NCBI RefSeq assembly: GCF_003258595.1
Contig: NZ_QHHQ01000001.1
Location: 186,001 to 250,000 of the forward strand
Direction of reading: 5' to 3'
DNA length: 64,000 nt
Source of the DNA: Acuticoccus sediminis
GTDB taxonomy: Bacteria; Pseudomonadota; Alphaproteobacteria; Rhizobiales; Amorphaceae
Shown in pieces: positions 29,175-38,162 of this stretch; positions within the stretch are counted from its first letter, which is position 1; every line of letters starts with the position of its first letter. The notes beneath the pieces are model-generated. The model made no database searches. It was not told where the DNA came from and saw only the letters and a list, made by a program, of their open reading frames with translations. The translations under genes and the position numbers were made by a program.

Positions 29175-31022
29175 TCATGCGTTCCTCGACCACCAGGTGG
29201 TTTCTACCGGGAATTCGTAGTGGGGTTTCTTCTCGGGGATGCCGAACTCGTCCCAGTAGGCCACGGAGTGAACCGCTTTGTACCATTGCGGGATCCAGTA
29301 GTGACCGACCCGCAGCACGCGGTCCATCACCCGCGCCGCGGCCACCATCCCCTCGCGCGTCCCGGCCGTCATCATGGCGTCGAGCATGGCGTCCACCACC
29401 GGGTCGGCGATGCCCGGGAGATTGTACGACCCGGACACATTGGCCGCGCTCGAGGCGAAGAACTGGCGGATGGAATCGTTCGGCGTCGGGCCGAACGCGA
29501 ACCGCTGGGTCATCAGGTCGAAGTCGAAGTTGACGATGCGGAGCTGGTACTGCGTGGCGTCGACAGGCACGGCCCGCGGCTCGACCCCGATGGTGCGCAG
29601 CGTGTTGGCGAACGGCAGCCATATCCGTTCCGACGTGGGCTCGGACGGGTAGAGGTACTCGACGACCAGCGGCTCGCCCTTGGCGTTGACGAGCTGGCCG
29701 TTGCGCCGCTCCCACCCGGCCTCGGCGAGAAGGTCCGAGGCGCGGCGCAGGTTGTTGCGGTCGCGGCCCGAGCCGTCCGACACCGGCGCGGTCCAGGCCG
29801 GCCCGAACACGGCGGGGTCGACCTGGTCGCGGAAGGGCTCCAGCAGGGCCAGCTCGGCGGCCGACGGCTCCCCCTCCGCCATCAGGTCGGAGTTCATGAA
29901 GTAGGACTGGGTACGGGTGTAGGCGCCGTAGAAGAGGTGCTGGTTCTCCCACTCGAAGTCGAACGCCCAGCCCAGCGCCTCGCGCACGCGCTTGTCGGCG
30001 AACTTCTCGCGGCGGGTGTTGATGAACCAGCCCTGGGCGCCTGCGGGCCGGTTGTCCGGAAAATCGCGGCGGATGACATCGCCGCGGGTGATCGCCGGGA
30101 AGGTGTACTCCGTCGCCCAGACCTTGGAGGTGAACTCCTCGCGGAAGTTCTCCTTGCCGGTCTTGAACGCCTCGAACGCCAGCGTCCGCTCGCGGTAGAG
30201 GTCGATGCGGATACGGTTGAAATTGTTGTGGCCGATGCCGGTGGCGAGCGCATCGCCCCAGTAGTCCTTCCGTCGCTCGAAGTTCAAGTAGCGCCCGGGC
30301 CCGTACTCGCCCACGGTGTAGGCGCCGGAGGTAACGGGGACGTCGAGCTTGGCGGCGGTGAAGTCGTTCGCCTCGTAGTAGGCCTTGCAAAGCACGGGGT
30401 AGGTCGCGATCAGCGGCGGCATCCGGTTGGAGGCGCCGTCCTTGAAGGTGACGACGGCGGTCAGCGGGTCCGGCGCCTCGAGCGAGGCGATGTTGTCGGT
30501 CAGCGGCTGGGCGTAGGCAGGGTGACCGTGCTTGCGGATGACGTCGAACGAGTAGACGACGTCCGCCGACGTGATCGGGGAGCCGTCCGAGAAGGTGAGG
30601 CCGTCGCGCAGGACGAAGGCGTAGCGCTGGCCGTCGATCTCCACCGCCTCGGCGATGTGGCCGTAGACGGCGTCCGGCTCGTCGAGCCCGCGCACCATCA
30701 GGCCGGAGTGGGTCAGCTCCATCAGCGGCGGCGAATCGCCCCGCAGGATGAACATGTTGAAGGTGTTGAAGGTCTGCAGGTTCTGATTGCCGGCGGCGGA
30801 CGACGGGACCAGGCGCAGCTCCCCGCCGCGCGGCGCGTCGGGGTTCACGTAGTCGAAGTGGGCAAACCCCGCCGGGTGGCGCGCCTCGCCGAAGACGGCG
30901 AGGGCGTGGCGCCGCTCGGCGGCGGCGGCACGCGGGATGCGCCACGGGGTGGCGGAAAGCGCCGTGGCGGCGCCGGCAAGCTCCAGGACGCGGCGCCGCG
31001 TCAGCCGGACGCCACCGCTCAT
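29175..31022 (-). CDS. yejA: Oligopeptide ABC transporter substrate-binding protein (YejA), Tat-type signal
   Basis: Family-5 extracellular solute-binding protein of the YejA branch, 615 residues. The N-terminus TRRRVLELAGAATALSATPW is a twin-arginine-like signal. The body has the family core HFDYVNPDAPRGGELRLV and GQRYAFVLRDGLTFSDGSPITSADVVYSFD. It ends close to the membrane permease gene yejB. The ATG overlaps the stop of the preceding paralog (ATGA), so the two binding proteins are translationally coupled. Substrate may be oligopeptides, microcin-like compounds or other substrates of YejA relatives. Confidence 0.92.
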   Translation of the reverse strand: MSGGVRLTRRRVLELAGAATALSATPWRIPRAAAAERRHALAVFGEARHPAGFAHFDYVNPDAPRGGELRLVPSSAAGNQNLQTFNTFNMFILRGDSPPLMELTHSGLMVRGLDEPDAVYGHIAEAVEIDGQRYAFVLRDGLTFSDGSPITSADVVYSFDVIRKHGHPAYAQPLTDNIASLEAPDPLTAVVTFKDGASNRMPPLIATYPVLCKAYYEANDFTAAKLDVPVTSGAYTVGEYGPGRYLNFERRKDYWGDALATGIGHNNFNRIRIDLYRERTLAFEAFKTGKENFREEFTSKVWATEYTFPAITRGDVIRRDFPDNRPAGAQGWFINTRREKFADKRVREALGWAFDFEWENQHLFYGAYTRTQSYFMNSDLMAEGEPSAAELALLEPFRDQVDPAVFGPAWTAPVSDGSGRDRNNLRRASDLLAEAGWERRNGQLVNAKGEPLVVEYLYPSEPTSERIWLPFANTLRTIGVEPRAVPVDATQYQLRIVNFDFDLMTQRFAFGPTPNDSIRQFFASSAANVSGSYNLPGIADPVVDAMLDAMMTAGTREGMVAAARVMDRVLRVGHYWIPQWYKAVHSVAYWDEFGIPEKKPHYEFPVETTWWSRNA

Positions 31023-32935
31023 GAGCGGCCCTCCACGGTCGCGGCCTTCTCGGAGTCGTACCACCAGATGGTCGGGAAGCCCGAGCCGTAGGGCGGGATG
31101 TCGTCCGGCCGGCCGAAGATGTTCCACCGGGCGGTCCGCTGGTTCGGGGAATAGAACAGCGGGACGACGTAGTTGTGGGCGAGGAGCACGCGGTCCAGCG
31201 CATGCGTCGCGGCCACCAGCTCCTCGCGGTCCTTCGCGAGGATCACCTTCTCGATCAGGGCGTCGATGCCCGGGTCCTTGATGCCGGCGTAGTTCTGCGA
31301 CTGGGGCTGGTCGGCGGCCTCGGAACCCCAGAAGTACGCCTGCTCGTTACCCGGCGAGCTCGACTGGCCCCACGCGAGGGTCGACATCTCGAAATCGCGG
31401 GTGCGGACCTTCTCGACGTACTGCGTCGAGTCGACGACGCGGAAGTTGAGGTTGATGCCGATGCGCTTCAGGCTGTTGGCGTAGGGCAGCACGTAGCGCT
31501 CGGACGCGGGCGAGTTGTCCACGAAGTCGATGACGAACGGCTGGCCGGTCTCCACATTGACCATCCTGCCGTCGCGGATCTCGTAGCCGGCCTCGCGGAA
31601 CAGCTTCACCGCCTCCAGCGCGTTCGCCCGCACCTTCTCGGGCGTGCCGCCGACGGGGTTGGTGTACGGCTCCGTGAACACACTCGCCGGGACGAGGTCC
31701 TTCACCTCTTCGAGGATCTCGAGCTCCTTGCCCTCCGGCAGGCCCGTCGAGGCGAGCTCGGTCCCCATGAAGTAGGACGAGATGCGCTCGTACTGGTCGT
31801 AGAAGATGGTCCGCTTCTGCGATTCGAAGTCGTACATCAGGTTGAGCGCGCGGCGGATGCGCTCGTCCTGGAACTTCGGCAGGCGCAGGTTCATCACGAA
31901 GGCCTGCATCACACCCTGCGAGCGGATCGGGAACTCTTCCTTGATGATGTCGCCGCGCTTCAGGGCGTCGCTCTCGTACGCGGTGGCCCAGTTCTTGGCG
32001 CTGTTCTCCGTCCGCCAGTCGAACCGGCCGCCCTTGAAGGCCTCCACCAGGATCGTCTGGTCGCGGTAGACGTCGTAGCGGATCGTGTCGAAGTTGTTGG
32101 TGCCGACCTGGGAGGGGAGGTCCTTCGCCCAGTAGTCGTCGACGCGGTCGTATTCGATGAACCGGCCCGGCTCGAAGCGGGCGATCTTGTAGGGGCCGGA
32201 GCCGAGCGGCGGCTCGAGCGTGCCCTGGGTGATGGAGCGCTGCGAGCCGTCGGCGGCCGTCCCGGTCCACCACGCCTTCGGGAGCGGCTGGAGCTGGCCG
32301 ACGATGTACGGCAGCTCGCGGTTGCCCGGGCGGGCGAAGGTGAAGCGCACGACGCCGTCGTCCACCACCTCGGCCTTCACCACGTCCTTGTAGTAGAAGG
32401 CGCGGTTGGGGTCGGCCTCCTTCTCGGCCGTCAGCGTCCAGGCGACGTCCTCGGCGGTGATGGGCGTGCCGTCATGCCACTTGGCGTTCGTGTCGATGTG
32501 GTACTCGACCCACGCGAAGTCGTCCGGATAGCGCATCCTGTCGGCGATGAGCCCGTAGGAGGCGGAGATGTTCTGCTCGTCCATCGAGGGCGTCATCAGC
32601 GGATCGTAGATCAGCGAGATTCCGGGGGCGGGGTTGCCGCGCTGCAGGATGGGGTTGAACGTGTCGTACCCGCCAGGGTCCGCGAGGCGCACGCGCCCAC
32701 CCTTGGGGGCCTCCGGGTTCACGTAGTCGAAATGCTTGAAGTCGGCCGGATAGCGCGGATCGCCGGTCAGCGCGCCGGCGTGGCGCCACGCCGGCTCGGC
32801 GGCGCTCGCGGCGCCGGTCGAACCGGAGGTGCTCGCGGCGTCGGGCGCGGCGGTGGCGTCCGACGAGGCCGATTGGGCCAGCGCGCTCGGTGCCACGGCA
32901 AGCGAAATCAAGAGCGCCCATAGCGTGGCACGCAT
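31019..32935 (-). CDS. yejA: Oligopeptide ABC transporter substrate-binding protein (YejA), Sec signal
   Basis: Second family-5 binding protein, 638 residues, first gene of the yej operon. The signal peptide MRATLWALLISLAVAPSALAQ is of the Sec type, followed by an alanine/serine-rich linker. The core HFDYVNPEAPKGGRVRLADPGGYDTFNP and DAVWTLTAEK-like segment mirror the paralog. The ATG at 32935 follows a near-perfect AGGAGGT site with six-base spacing, the best ribosome-binding site in the region. The two binding proteins differ in sequence and export route, which suggests different ligand ranges for one shared permease. Confidence 0.93.
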   Translation of the reverse strand: MRATLWALLISLAVAPSALAQSASSDATAAPDAASTSGSTGAASAAEPAWRHAGALTGDPRYPADFKHFDYVNPEAPKGGRVRLADPGGYDTFNPILQRGNPAPGISLIYDPLMTPSMDEQNISASYGLIADRMRYPDDFAWVEYHIDTNAKWHDGTPITAEDVAWTLTAEKEADPNRAFYYKDVVKAEVVDDGVVRFTFARPGNRELPYIVGQLQPLPKAWWTGTAADGSQRSITQGTLEPPLGSGPYKIARFEPGRFIEYDRVDDYWAKDLPSQVGTNNFDTIRYDVYRDQTILVEAFKGGRFDWRTENSAKNWATAYESDALKRGDIIKEEFPIRSQGVMQAFVMNLRLPKFQDERIRRALNLMYDFESQKRTIFYDQYERISSYFMGTELASTGLPEGKELEILEEVKDLVPASVFTEPYTNPVGGTPEKVRANALEAVKLFREAGYEIRDGRMVNVETGQPFVIDFVDNSPASERYVLPYANSLKRIGINLNFRVVDSTQYVEKVRTRDFEMSTLAWGQSSSPGNEQAYFWGSEAADQPQSQNYAGIKDPGIDALIEKVILAKDREELVAATHALDRVLLAHNYVVPLFYSPNQRTARWNIFGRPDDIPPYGSGFPTIWWYDSEKAATVEGRS

Positions 32936-33074
32936 GTCACACCTCCTCATTTGTCTTGGCTCGGGACATTATCTTGAGAGTGACTTCGCGCAACCCGCCA
33001 AGGCCCTGTCTGAACGAGATGTAATCGCGCCGGGCGCGGCCCGAACGTCGCAGTTGTTGCTCGCCCCTGCCGTC

Positions 33075-33464
33075 TCAACTCCATAAAGCCGACGTGAAAA
33101 TCGCCACACTCACCGCGGTGGACACCGCGAAGAGCCCCGACCGCACGAGCGACAAATTGGCGTAGTACGCAGCTGTGAAGAGGAGGCGCAGCACCACGTA
33201 GGCGACGGCCAGCGCATCCACGGTCGCCCTGTCCGCCCCGGTCAGACCGGCCACGATCACCGCCGCGGCGAAGAGGGGAAAGGCCTCGTAGGCGTTGAGG
33301 TGCGCCGCGTAGGCCCGTCTGCGGAAGCCGGTTTGCCCGGCGTGCCGCGCGCGTGGGTCGCGGTTGTCGAGCTTGCGGTCGAACTTGGCAGGGTAGACGG
33401 TGAGGAGCGGCAGGATCGCCGCCACGAGGACGCACCAGAGTGCCGTCGTGAATTCCAGTCCCAA
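33075..33464 (-). CDS. MAPEG family membrane protein
   Basis: A 129-residue, four-helix membrane protein of the MAPEG superfamily (membrane-associated proteins in eicosanoid and glutathione metabolism). The conserved RRAYAAHLNAYEAFPLFAAAVI segment between helices 1 and 2 is clear. Bacterial members are often called MAPEG family or glutathione S-transferase-like, but activity is rarely shown. It begins with TTG seven bases after GGAGG. It is divergent from the disulfide reductase gene, with about 100 bases between. Confidence 0.85.
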   Translation of the reverse strand: MGLEFTTALWCVLVAAILPLLTVYPAKFDRKLDNRDPRARHAGQTGFRRRAYAAHLNAYEAFPLFAAAVIVAGLTGADRATVDALAVAYVVLRLLFTAAYYANLSLVRSGLFAVSTAVSVAIFTSALWS

Positions 33465-33563
33465 GGGACGAACCTCCGCGGTCTCGCAAACGTGAGCCGT
33501 CCGACTTTGCGCTCGATCACTAGCGGCTTTAAGTCAACAATCGCACTGGAGAAACCCGGTTCA

Positions 33564-35780
33564 ATGCTGCGCTCGATCTGTCTCGCTGCCGTTACGGCGA
33601 CCCTGTCCCTCGCCGCGGCGCTCGGCTCGCCCGCGCTGGCGGACGAGGCGGCGCGGGTCGACGCGGGGCATCTGCATGCGCGCTTCCTGCTGCGCAACAC
33701 GGTCACCGCGCCGGGCGACACCGTCGACATCGCGATTCGCCACCAGCTCGACGAAGGCTGGCACACCTACTGGACCAATCCCGGCGATTCGGGCGGCCCT
33801 CCGGTGGTGGACTGGGACCTCGGCGGCGGCACGGCGGGACCGCTGCGCTTCCCCACGCCGGAGCGGATCCCCTACCCGCCGCTGATGAACTACGGCTACT
33901 CGGGCGATTTCACGCTCCTCACCAGCCTCACCGTGCCGGCGGACTGGCCGGTCGGCGCGCCCTGGCCGGTCTCGGCGCGGGTCGACTGGCTGGTGTGCGA
34001 GAAGATCTGCATCCCCGAGAGCGCCAACGTCACCTTCAAGGTACCGACCGGGCTCGACAGCGAGCCCAACTCGGCCGCCGCCTTCGCCTTCGTGGAGGCC
34101 GGGTGGGACCTCCCGGTGGAGAGCGACGCGGCCGCAACGTTCGAGCGCGCCGGCGACAAGGTCCTGCTGACCGTCCCCGGCGCATCCGCCGAGGACGCCT
34201 ACTTCTTCCCCGAGGACCGCGAGCTCCTCGACCACGTCGCCGCCCAGCCCGCCGAGGCGACCGACGGTGGCGTCCGCCTGACGCTCACCCCCGCCGGCCA
34301 CCCGCTCGGGAGCACGTTCTCGGGCATTCTCAGCACCGCCAAGGGCGCCACTCGGATCACCGCCACCGGCGAGGCGGACCCCGTCCCGCCGCCCGCCGCC
34401 GCATCCACCGCCCCGCCGCCGAACGGCGGAACCGGCGACGGCGGCGACACGACCGTCGCCACGGCACCGGCGCAGACGGCGGCGGCCCCCGCCCCCGCGC
34501 CGCTGGCCGCCGCGGTTCCCGGACCGACCGCGACCGCGGGCCTAGGGCTGTGGCAGGCGCTCGGCCTCGCCTTCCTGGGCGGGGTGATCCTCAACCTCAT
34601 GCCGTGCGTGTTCCCGGTCCTGGCGGTGAAGGCGCTCGGCCTCGTGGCGCACGCCGACGCACCGCTGCGCCACCGCGCGGTCGTCGGCGGCGCCTACATG
34701 GCCGGCGTCATCGTCAGCCTCGCCGCGGTCGCCGCGATCATGCTGGGTCTGCGCGCAGGGGGGGCCGCGATCGGCTGGGGCTTCCAGCTCCAGAGCCCGG
34801 CCTTCGTCGCGGCCATGACGCTGGTCCTCTTCGTGTTCGGCCTCAACCTCTCCGGCGTGTTCGAGCTGGGCACGACCTTAACCCGCTTCGGTGCGCGCGG
34901 CGGCAGCGGACCGGCGGCGGCCTTCTCCACCGGCCTCCTCGCCACCGTCGTCGCGACCCCCTGCACCGCGCCGTTCATGGCGCCGGCGATGGGCGCCGCG
35001 CTCGTCGCCTCGCCGCTCTTCGCGATCGCGGTGTTCGCGGCGCTCGGCGTCGGGCTGGCGCTGCCCTTCGTCCTCCTCGCCGTGGCGCCGGGCGCGGCGC
35101 GCATCCTGCCCAGGCCGGGCATGTGGATGGTGCGCTTCAAGCAGGCCCTCGCCTTCCCGCTCTACCTGACGGCCGCGTGGCTCTTCTGGGTACTGGCGCA
35201 GCTCGTCAGCGTCGAGTCGCTGCTGCCGGCGATGGCGGCCCTCGTCCTCGTCGCGATGGCGGCGTGGCTCTTCGGCCTGTCGCAGCGCGGCTCCGGCCGC
35301 TCGCACCGCGTCGCCTCGGGCCTCGCCGCCGCAAGCCTCGCCCTCGCCCTCGTCGCGCTGTGGCCGGCGCTGAGCCCGATGCCGAGCGCCATGGCTCTCG
35401 GCTCCTCCCTCAAGGAGCCGCTCGGCCAGGGCGCCGTCCTGCCCCGGCACGAGGAGCCCTTCAGCCCGGAACGGCTCGCCGCGCTGCGCGCCGAGGGCAA
35501 GCCCGTCTTCGTCAACGTCACGGCCGCGTGGTGCATCACCTGCAAGGTGAACGAGAAGGTCGTCCTCTCGGGCGCGGCCTTCCGCGGCGAGCTCGCCCGC
35601 AACGACGTCACCTATCTCAAGGCGGACTGGACGCGGCGCGACCCTGAGGTCACCCGCTTCATCGAGGAGTTCGGCCGCGCCGGCGTGCCGCTCTACGTGC
35701 ACTTCCCGGCTGACGGCGAGCCGCAGGTCCTGCCGCAGATCCTCACCCTGTCGACGCTCCGCACCGCCTTCGAAAGCTGA
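33564..35780 (+). CDS. ScsB/DsbD-family thiol:disulfide interchange protein
   Basis: An inner-membrane protein that carries reducing electrons from cytoplasmic thioredoxin to the periplasm. Order of parts in 738 residues: signal peptide, periplasmic N-terminal domain with Cys145 and Cys149 (VCEKICIP), Pro/Ala-rich linker, eight-helix transporter from about residue 330 with Cys348 (LMPCVFPV) and Cys467 (TPCTAPFM), and a C-terminal thioredoxin-like domain with Cys657 and Cys660 (WCITC). The N-terminal CxxxC domain fits ScsB (Caulobacter and relatives) better than E. coli DsbD. The ATG starts the signal peptide. Targets are probably copper-related or cytochrome c maturation thiols. The binding-protein gene that follows starts three bases after the stop. 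Confidence 0.9.
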   Translation: MLRSICLAAVTATLSLAAALGSPALADEAARVDAGHLHARFLLRNTVTAPGDTVDIAIRHQLDEGWHTYWTNPGDSGGPPVVDWDLGGGTAGPLRFPTPERIPYPPLMNYGYSGDFTLLTSLTVPADWPVGAPWPVSARVDWLVCEKICIPESANVTFKVPTGLDSEPNSAAAFAFVEAGWDLPVESDAAATFERAGDKVLLTVPGASAEDAYFFPEDRELLDHVAAQPAEATDGGVRLTLTPAGHPLGSTFSGILSTAKGATRITATGEADPVPPPAAASTAPPPNGGTGDGGDTTVATAPAQTAAAPAPAPLAAAVPGPTATAGLGLWQALGLAFLGGVILNLMPCVFPVLAVKALGLVAHADAPLRHRAVVGGAYMAGVIVSLAAVAAIMLGLRAGGAAIGWGFQLQSPAFVAAMTLVLFVFGLNLSGVFELGTTLTRFGARGGSGPAAAFSTGLLATVVATPCTAPFMAPAMGAALVASPLFAIAVFAALGVGLALPFVLLAVAPGAARILPRPGMWMVRFKQALAFPLYLTAAWLFWVLAQLVSVESLLPAMAALVLVAMAAWLFGLSQRGSGRSHRVASGLAAASLALALVALWPALSPMPSAMALGSSLKEPLGQGAVLPRHEEPFSPERLAALRAEGKPVFVNVTAAWCITCKVNEKVVLSGAAFRGELARNDVTYLKADWTRRDPEVTRFIEEFGRAGVPLYVHFPADGEPQVLPQILTLSTLRTAFES

Positions 35781-35783
35781 CCG

Positions 35784-36980
35784 ATGCGACACGCCCTCGC
35801 CGCCGTGCTCGCGGCCGGCCTCATCGCAACGCCCGCCGCCGCCCAGAACCCGGAGCCGCTCGACGTCGCCGACTGGAGCGCCGTCGAGGCCGCCGCCGAA
35901 GGCCAGAGCGTCGACTGGTATGCCTGGGGCGGCGAGACGCACATCAACGACTACATCGCCTGGGTCGGTGACGAGGTGGCCGCGCGCTACGGCGTCACGC
36001 TGAACCAGGTGAAGCTCGCGGACACGGCCGAGGCGGTCGCCCGGGTGCTGGCCGAGAAGACCGCCGGCGAGACCGCAGACGGCGCCGTCGACCTCGTCTG
36101 GATCAACGGCGAGAACTTCGCCGCGATGCAGCAGAACGGCCTCCTGCGGGACGACGGCTGGGCCGAGAAGCTCCCCAACCGCGCCCTCGTCGACATGGAC
36201 CGCTACGGCGCGGCCATCGCCAGCGACTTCGGCCTCGCCGTGAAGGGCCAGGAGAGCCCGTGGGGCCGCGCGCAGCTCGTCATGATCTACGACGCCGCCC
36301 GCACCGCGGAGCCGCCCCGCTCGCTGGACGAGCTCGTCGCGTTCATCGAAGCCCACCCGGGCCGCTTCACCTATCCGCAGCCGCCGAACTTCACCGGCAC
36401 GACATTCCTGAAGCAGCTCCTCCTCGACGTCGTGCCCGACCGCAGCGTCCTCTACGCCCCCGCAGGCGAGGACGCGGACAGGCTGGTGCGCGACACGCTG
36501 ATCCCGGTCCTGCAGCGCATCCACCCCGGTCTGTGGCGCTCGGGCGAGGCATTCCCGACCGGGGTCGCCGAGCTGCGCCGCCTCTATGCCGACGGCGAGA
36601 TCCTGCTCGCGCTGACCGGCAATCCGTCGGACGCCGTCGCGGGCGTCAACGACGGGCTGCTCCCGCCCGAGAGCCGGGTCGTGGCGTTCTCCGGCGGGAC
36701 CGTCGGCAACGTGCACTTCGTCGCCATCCCGGCGAATGCCGGCGACCAGGCCGGCGCGCTGGTGGTCGCCAACTTCCTGCTGTCGCCGGAGGCGCAGGCG
36801 CGCAAGGCCGACCCCGCCTACTGGGGCGACCCGAGCGTGCTCGCCATCGACCGCCTCCCGCCCGACCAGCGGGCCCTCTTCAACGACGAGATCGCGGTCG
36901 ACGCCCCGACAATCGCCGAACCGCATGTGACGTGGACCGCCGTCATCGAGCGCGTCTGGGACGAGACCTTCCTGAAATGA
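35784..36980 (+). CDS. ABC transporter substrate-binding protein, YnjB-like
   Basis: A periplasmic solute-binding protein, 398 residues, with signal peptide MRHALAAVLAAGLIATPAAAQ. The YnjB-like features are QSVDWYAWGGETHINDYIAW near the N-terminus and VDLVWINGENFAAMQQNGLL in the middle. A later pocket region is APANFTG-like (QPPNFTGTTFLKQLLLDV). No permease or ATPase gene of this transporter is adjacent, so it is an orphan, possibly served by a distant transporter. It begins three bases after the disulfide-reductase stop, and the endonuclease gene starts on its own stop (ATGA), so it belongs to a three-gene run. Substrate not known; family annotations mention iron, thiamine or spermidine-like ligands. 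Confidence 0.8.
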   Translation: MRHALAAVLAAGLIATPAAAQNPEPLDVADWSAVEAAAEGQSVDWYAWGGETHINDYIAWVGDEVAARYGVTLNQVKLADTAEAVARVLAEKTAGETADGAVDLVWINGENFAAMQQNGLLRDDGWAEKLPNRALVDMDRYGAAIASDFGLAVKGQESPWGRAQLVMIYDAARTAEPPRSLDELVAFIEAHPGRFTYPQPPNFTGTTFLKQLLLDVVPDRSVLYAPAGEDADRLVRDTLIPVLQRIHPGLWRSGEAFPTGVAELRRLYADGEILLALTGNPSDAVAGVNDGLLPPESRVVAFSGGTVGNVHFVAIPANAGDQAGALVVANFLLSPEAQARKADPAYWGDPSVLAIDRLPPDQRALFNDEIAVDAPTIAEPHVTWTAVIERVWDETFLK

Positions 36981-38128
36981 CCGAGAAGACCCCGAAGACC
37001 CCCGCCAAAGGCGCCGCGAAGACGCCGAAGCCCGACCCGGCCAAGGCCGCGACCGGTGGCAAGACCGCCGCGAAGGCCGCCGGGACGCCTGCCGCGAGGA
37101 CCAAGGCGGGCATGCAGAAGGCCGCCGGCAAGGCCGTCTCGCCCGCAAAGGCGGCGACGAAAGCCGCCGCGGCGACGTCGGCCGCCCCTTCGCCCCCGAG
37201 CCGCAAGGCGAAGGCGAAGAGCGTCGTGGCGGCCGAAAGCGGCCATCCCCCCGGCGGTACCCCCGGCGAACCGGCGGGCAAGGCGACCGCCGCGGGGAAG
37301 ACGGGAAAGGGAGCGGCGAAGGCTGGATCGGCGAAAGCCGGCGCGGCCAAGGCCGCCGCCGCGAGCGGCGCCGCGAAGGCCCCGGCGAAGCGCACCGCAG
37401 CGTCCGCGGCAAAGCCGGCGAAAGCCGCGGGGACGAAGGCGAAGGCGGCGCCCAAGGGCAAGAAGGCACTGCCCAAGAGCAGCTACACCCGCGCGGAGGC
37501 CGACCAGCTCTTCCAGCGCCTCGCCGACGCGCTGCCCGAGCCGCAGACGGAGCTGGAGTACACAAACCCCTACACCCTCCTCGTCGCCGTCGCGCTCTCC
37601 GCGCAGGCGACCGACGTCGGCGTCAACCGGGCGACCCGGGCGCTGTTCGCCGTCGCCGACACGCCGCAGAAGATGGTCGACCTCGGCGAGGAGAAGCTGC
37701 GCGACTACATCAAGACGATCGGCCTCTTCAACACGAAGGCCAAGAACGTGATGGCCCTCTCGCGCACGCTGGTGGAGACCTACGGCGGCGAGGTCCCGCA
37801 GGACCGCACGGCGCTGCAGTCCCTCCCGGGCGTCGGCCGCAAGACCGCAAACGTCGTGCTGAACGTCGCATTCGGCGAGCCGACCATCGCCGTCGACACG
37901 CACATCTTCCGCGTCGCCAACCGCCTCGGCCTCGCGCCCGGCAAGACGCCGGACGACGTGGAGAAGGCGCTCGAGGCGATCGTACCGGAGCGCTTCCTTC
38001 GCGGCGCACACCACTGGCTGATCCTGCACGGCCGGCACGTGTGCAAGGCGCGGCGCCCGCTGTGCGAGGCCTGCGTGATCTACGAGCTCTGCAAGGCGCC
38101 GGACCGCCGCCCCCTGCCGCACGCCTGA
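36977..38128 (+). CDS. nth: Endonuclease III with histone-H1-like N-terminal extension
   Basis: Base-excision-repair glycosylase/AP lyase that removes oxidised pyrimidines. The catalytic domain spans residues 166-383 and has the helix-hairpin-helix LPGVGRKTANVV with catalytic Lys289 and the Asp307 in VDTHIFRV; the spacing of 18 matches E. coli Lys120/Asp138. The iron-sulfur cluster motif is C-x6-C-x2-C-x5-C in CKARRPLCEACVIYELC. Ahead of it are about 165 residues made almost only of Ala, Lys, Pro, Gly, Thr (KAAG, AAKA, PAKA repeats), like histone H1 tails or AlgP/PhaF. E. coli Nth lacks this. Start ATG overlaps the upstream stop, which supports translation of the tail. It may raise DNA affinity. 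Confidence 0.92.
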   Translation: MTEKTPKTPAKGAAKTPKPDPAKAATGGKTAAKAAGTPAARTKAGMQKAAGKAVSPAKAATKAAAATSAAPSPPSRKAKAKSVVAAESGHPPGGTPGEPAGKATAAGKTGKGAAKAGSAKAGAAKAAAASGAAKAPAKRTAASAAKPAKAAGTKAKAAPKGKKALPKSSYTRAEADQLFQRLADALPEPQTELEYTNPYTLLVAVALSAQATDVGVNRATRALFAVADTPQKMVDLGEEKLRDYIKTIGLFNTKAKNVMALSRTLVETYGGEVPQDRTALQSLPGVGRKTANVVLNVAFGEPTIAVDTHIFRVANRLGLAPGKTPDDVEKALEAIVPERFLRGAHHWLILHGRHVCKARRPLCEACVIYELCKAPDRRPLPHA

Positions 38129-38130
38129 CG

Positions 38131-38159
38131 GGCCGGGCGGGCCGCGGCACCGCCGGGCC
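38131..38159. terminator. Bidirectional stem-loop between nth and zntB
   Basis: GGCCGGGCGG and CCGCCGGGCC form a 10-bp stem with one mismatch and a 9-base loop, two bases after the nth stop and four bases from the convergent zntB stop. Position fits termination for both genes. Confidence 0.45.
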
Positions 38160-38162
38160 GGA

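Noticed and set aside
28926-31091. A 721-residue plus-strand open frame opposite the yejB/yejA genes
   Set aside because: Shadow of the minus-strand transport operon; composition is typical of a reverse-complement frame.
34878-37565. A long minus-strand open frame (895 residues) opposite the disulfide reductase, binding protein and nth genes
   Set aside because: Antisense frame of well-identified genes with no recognisable motif; typical of high-GC DNA.
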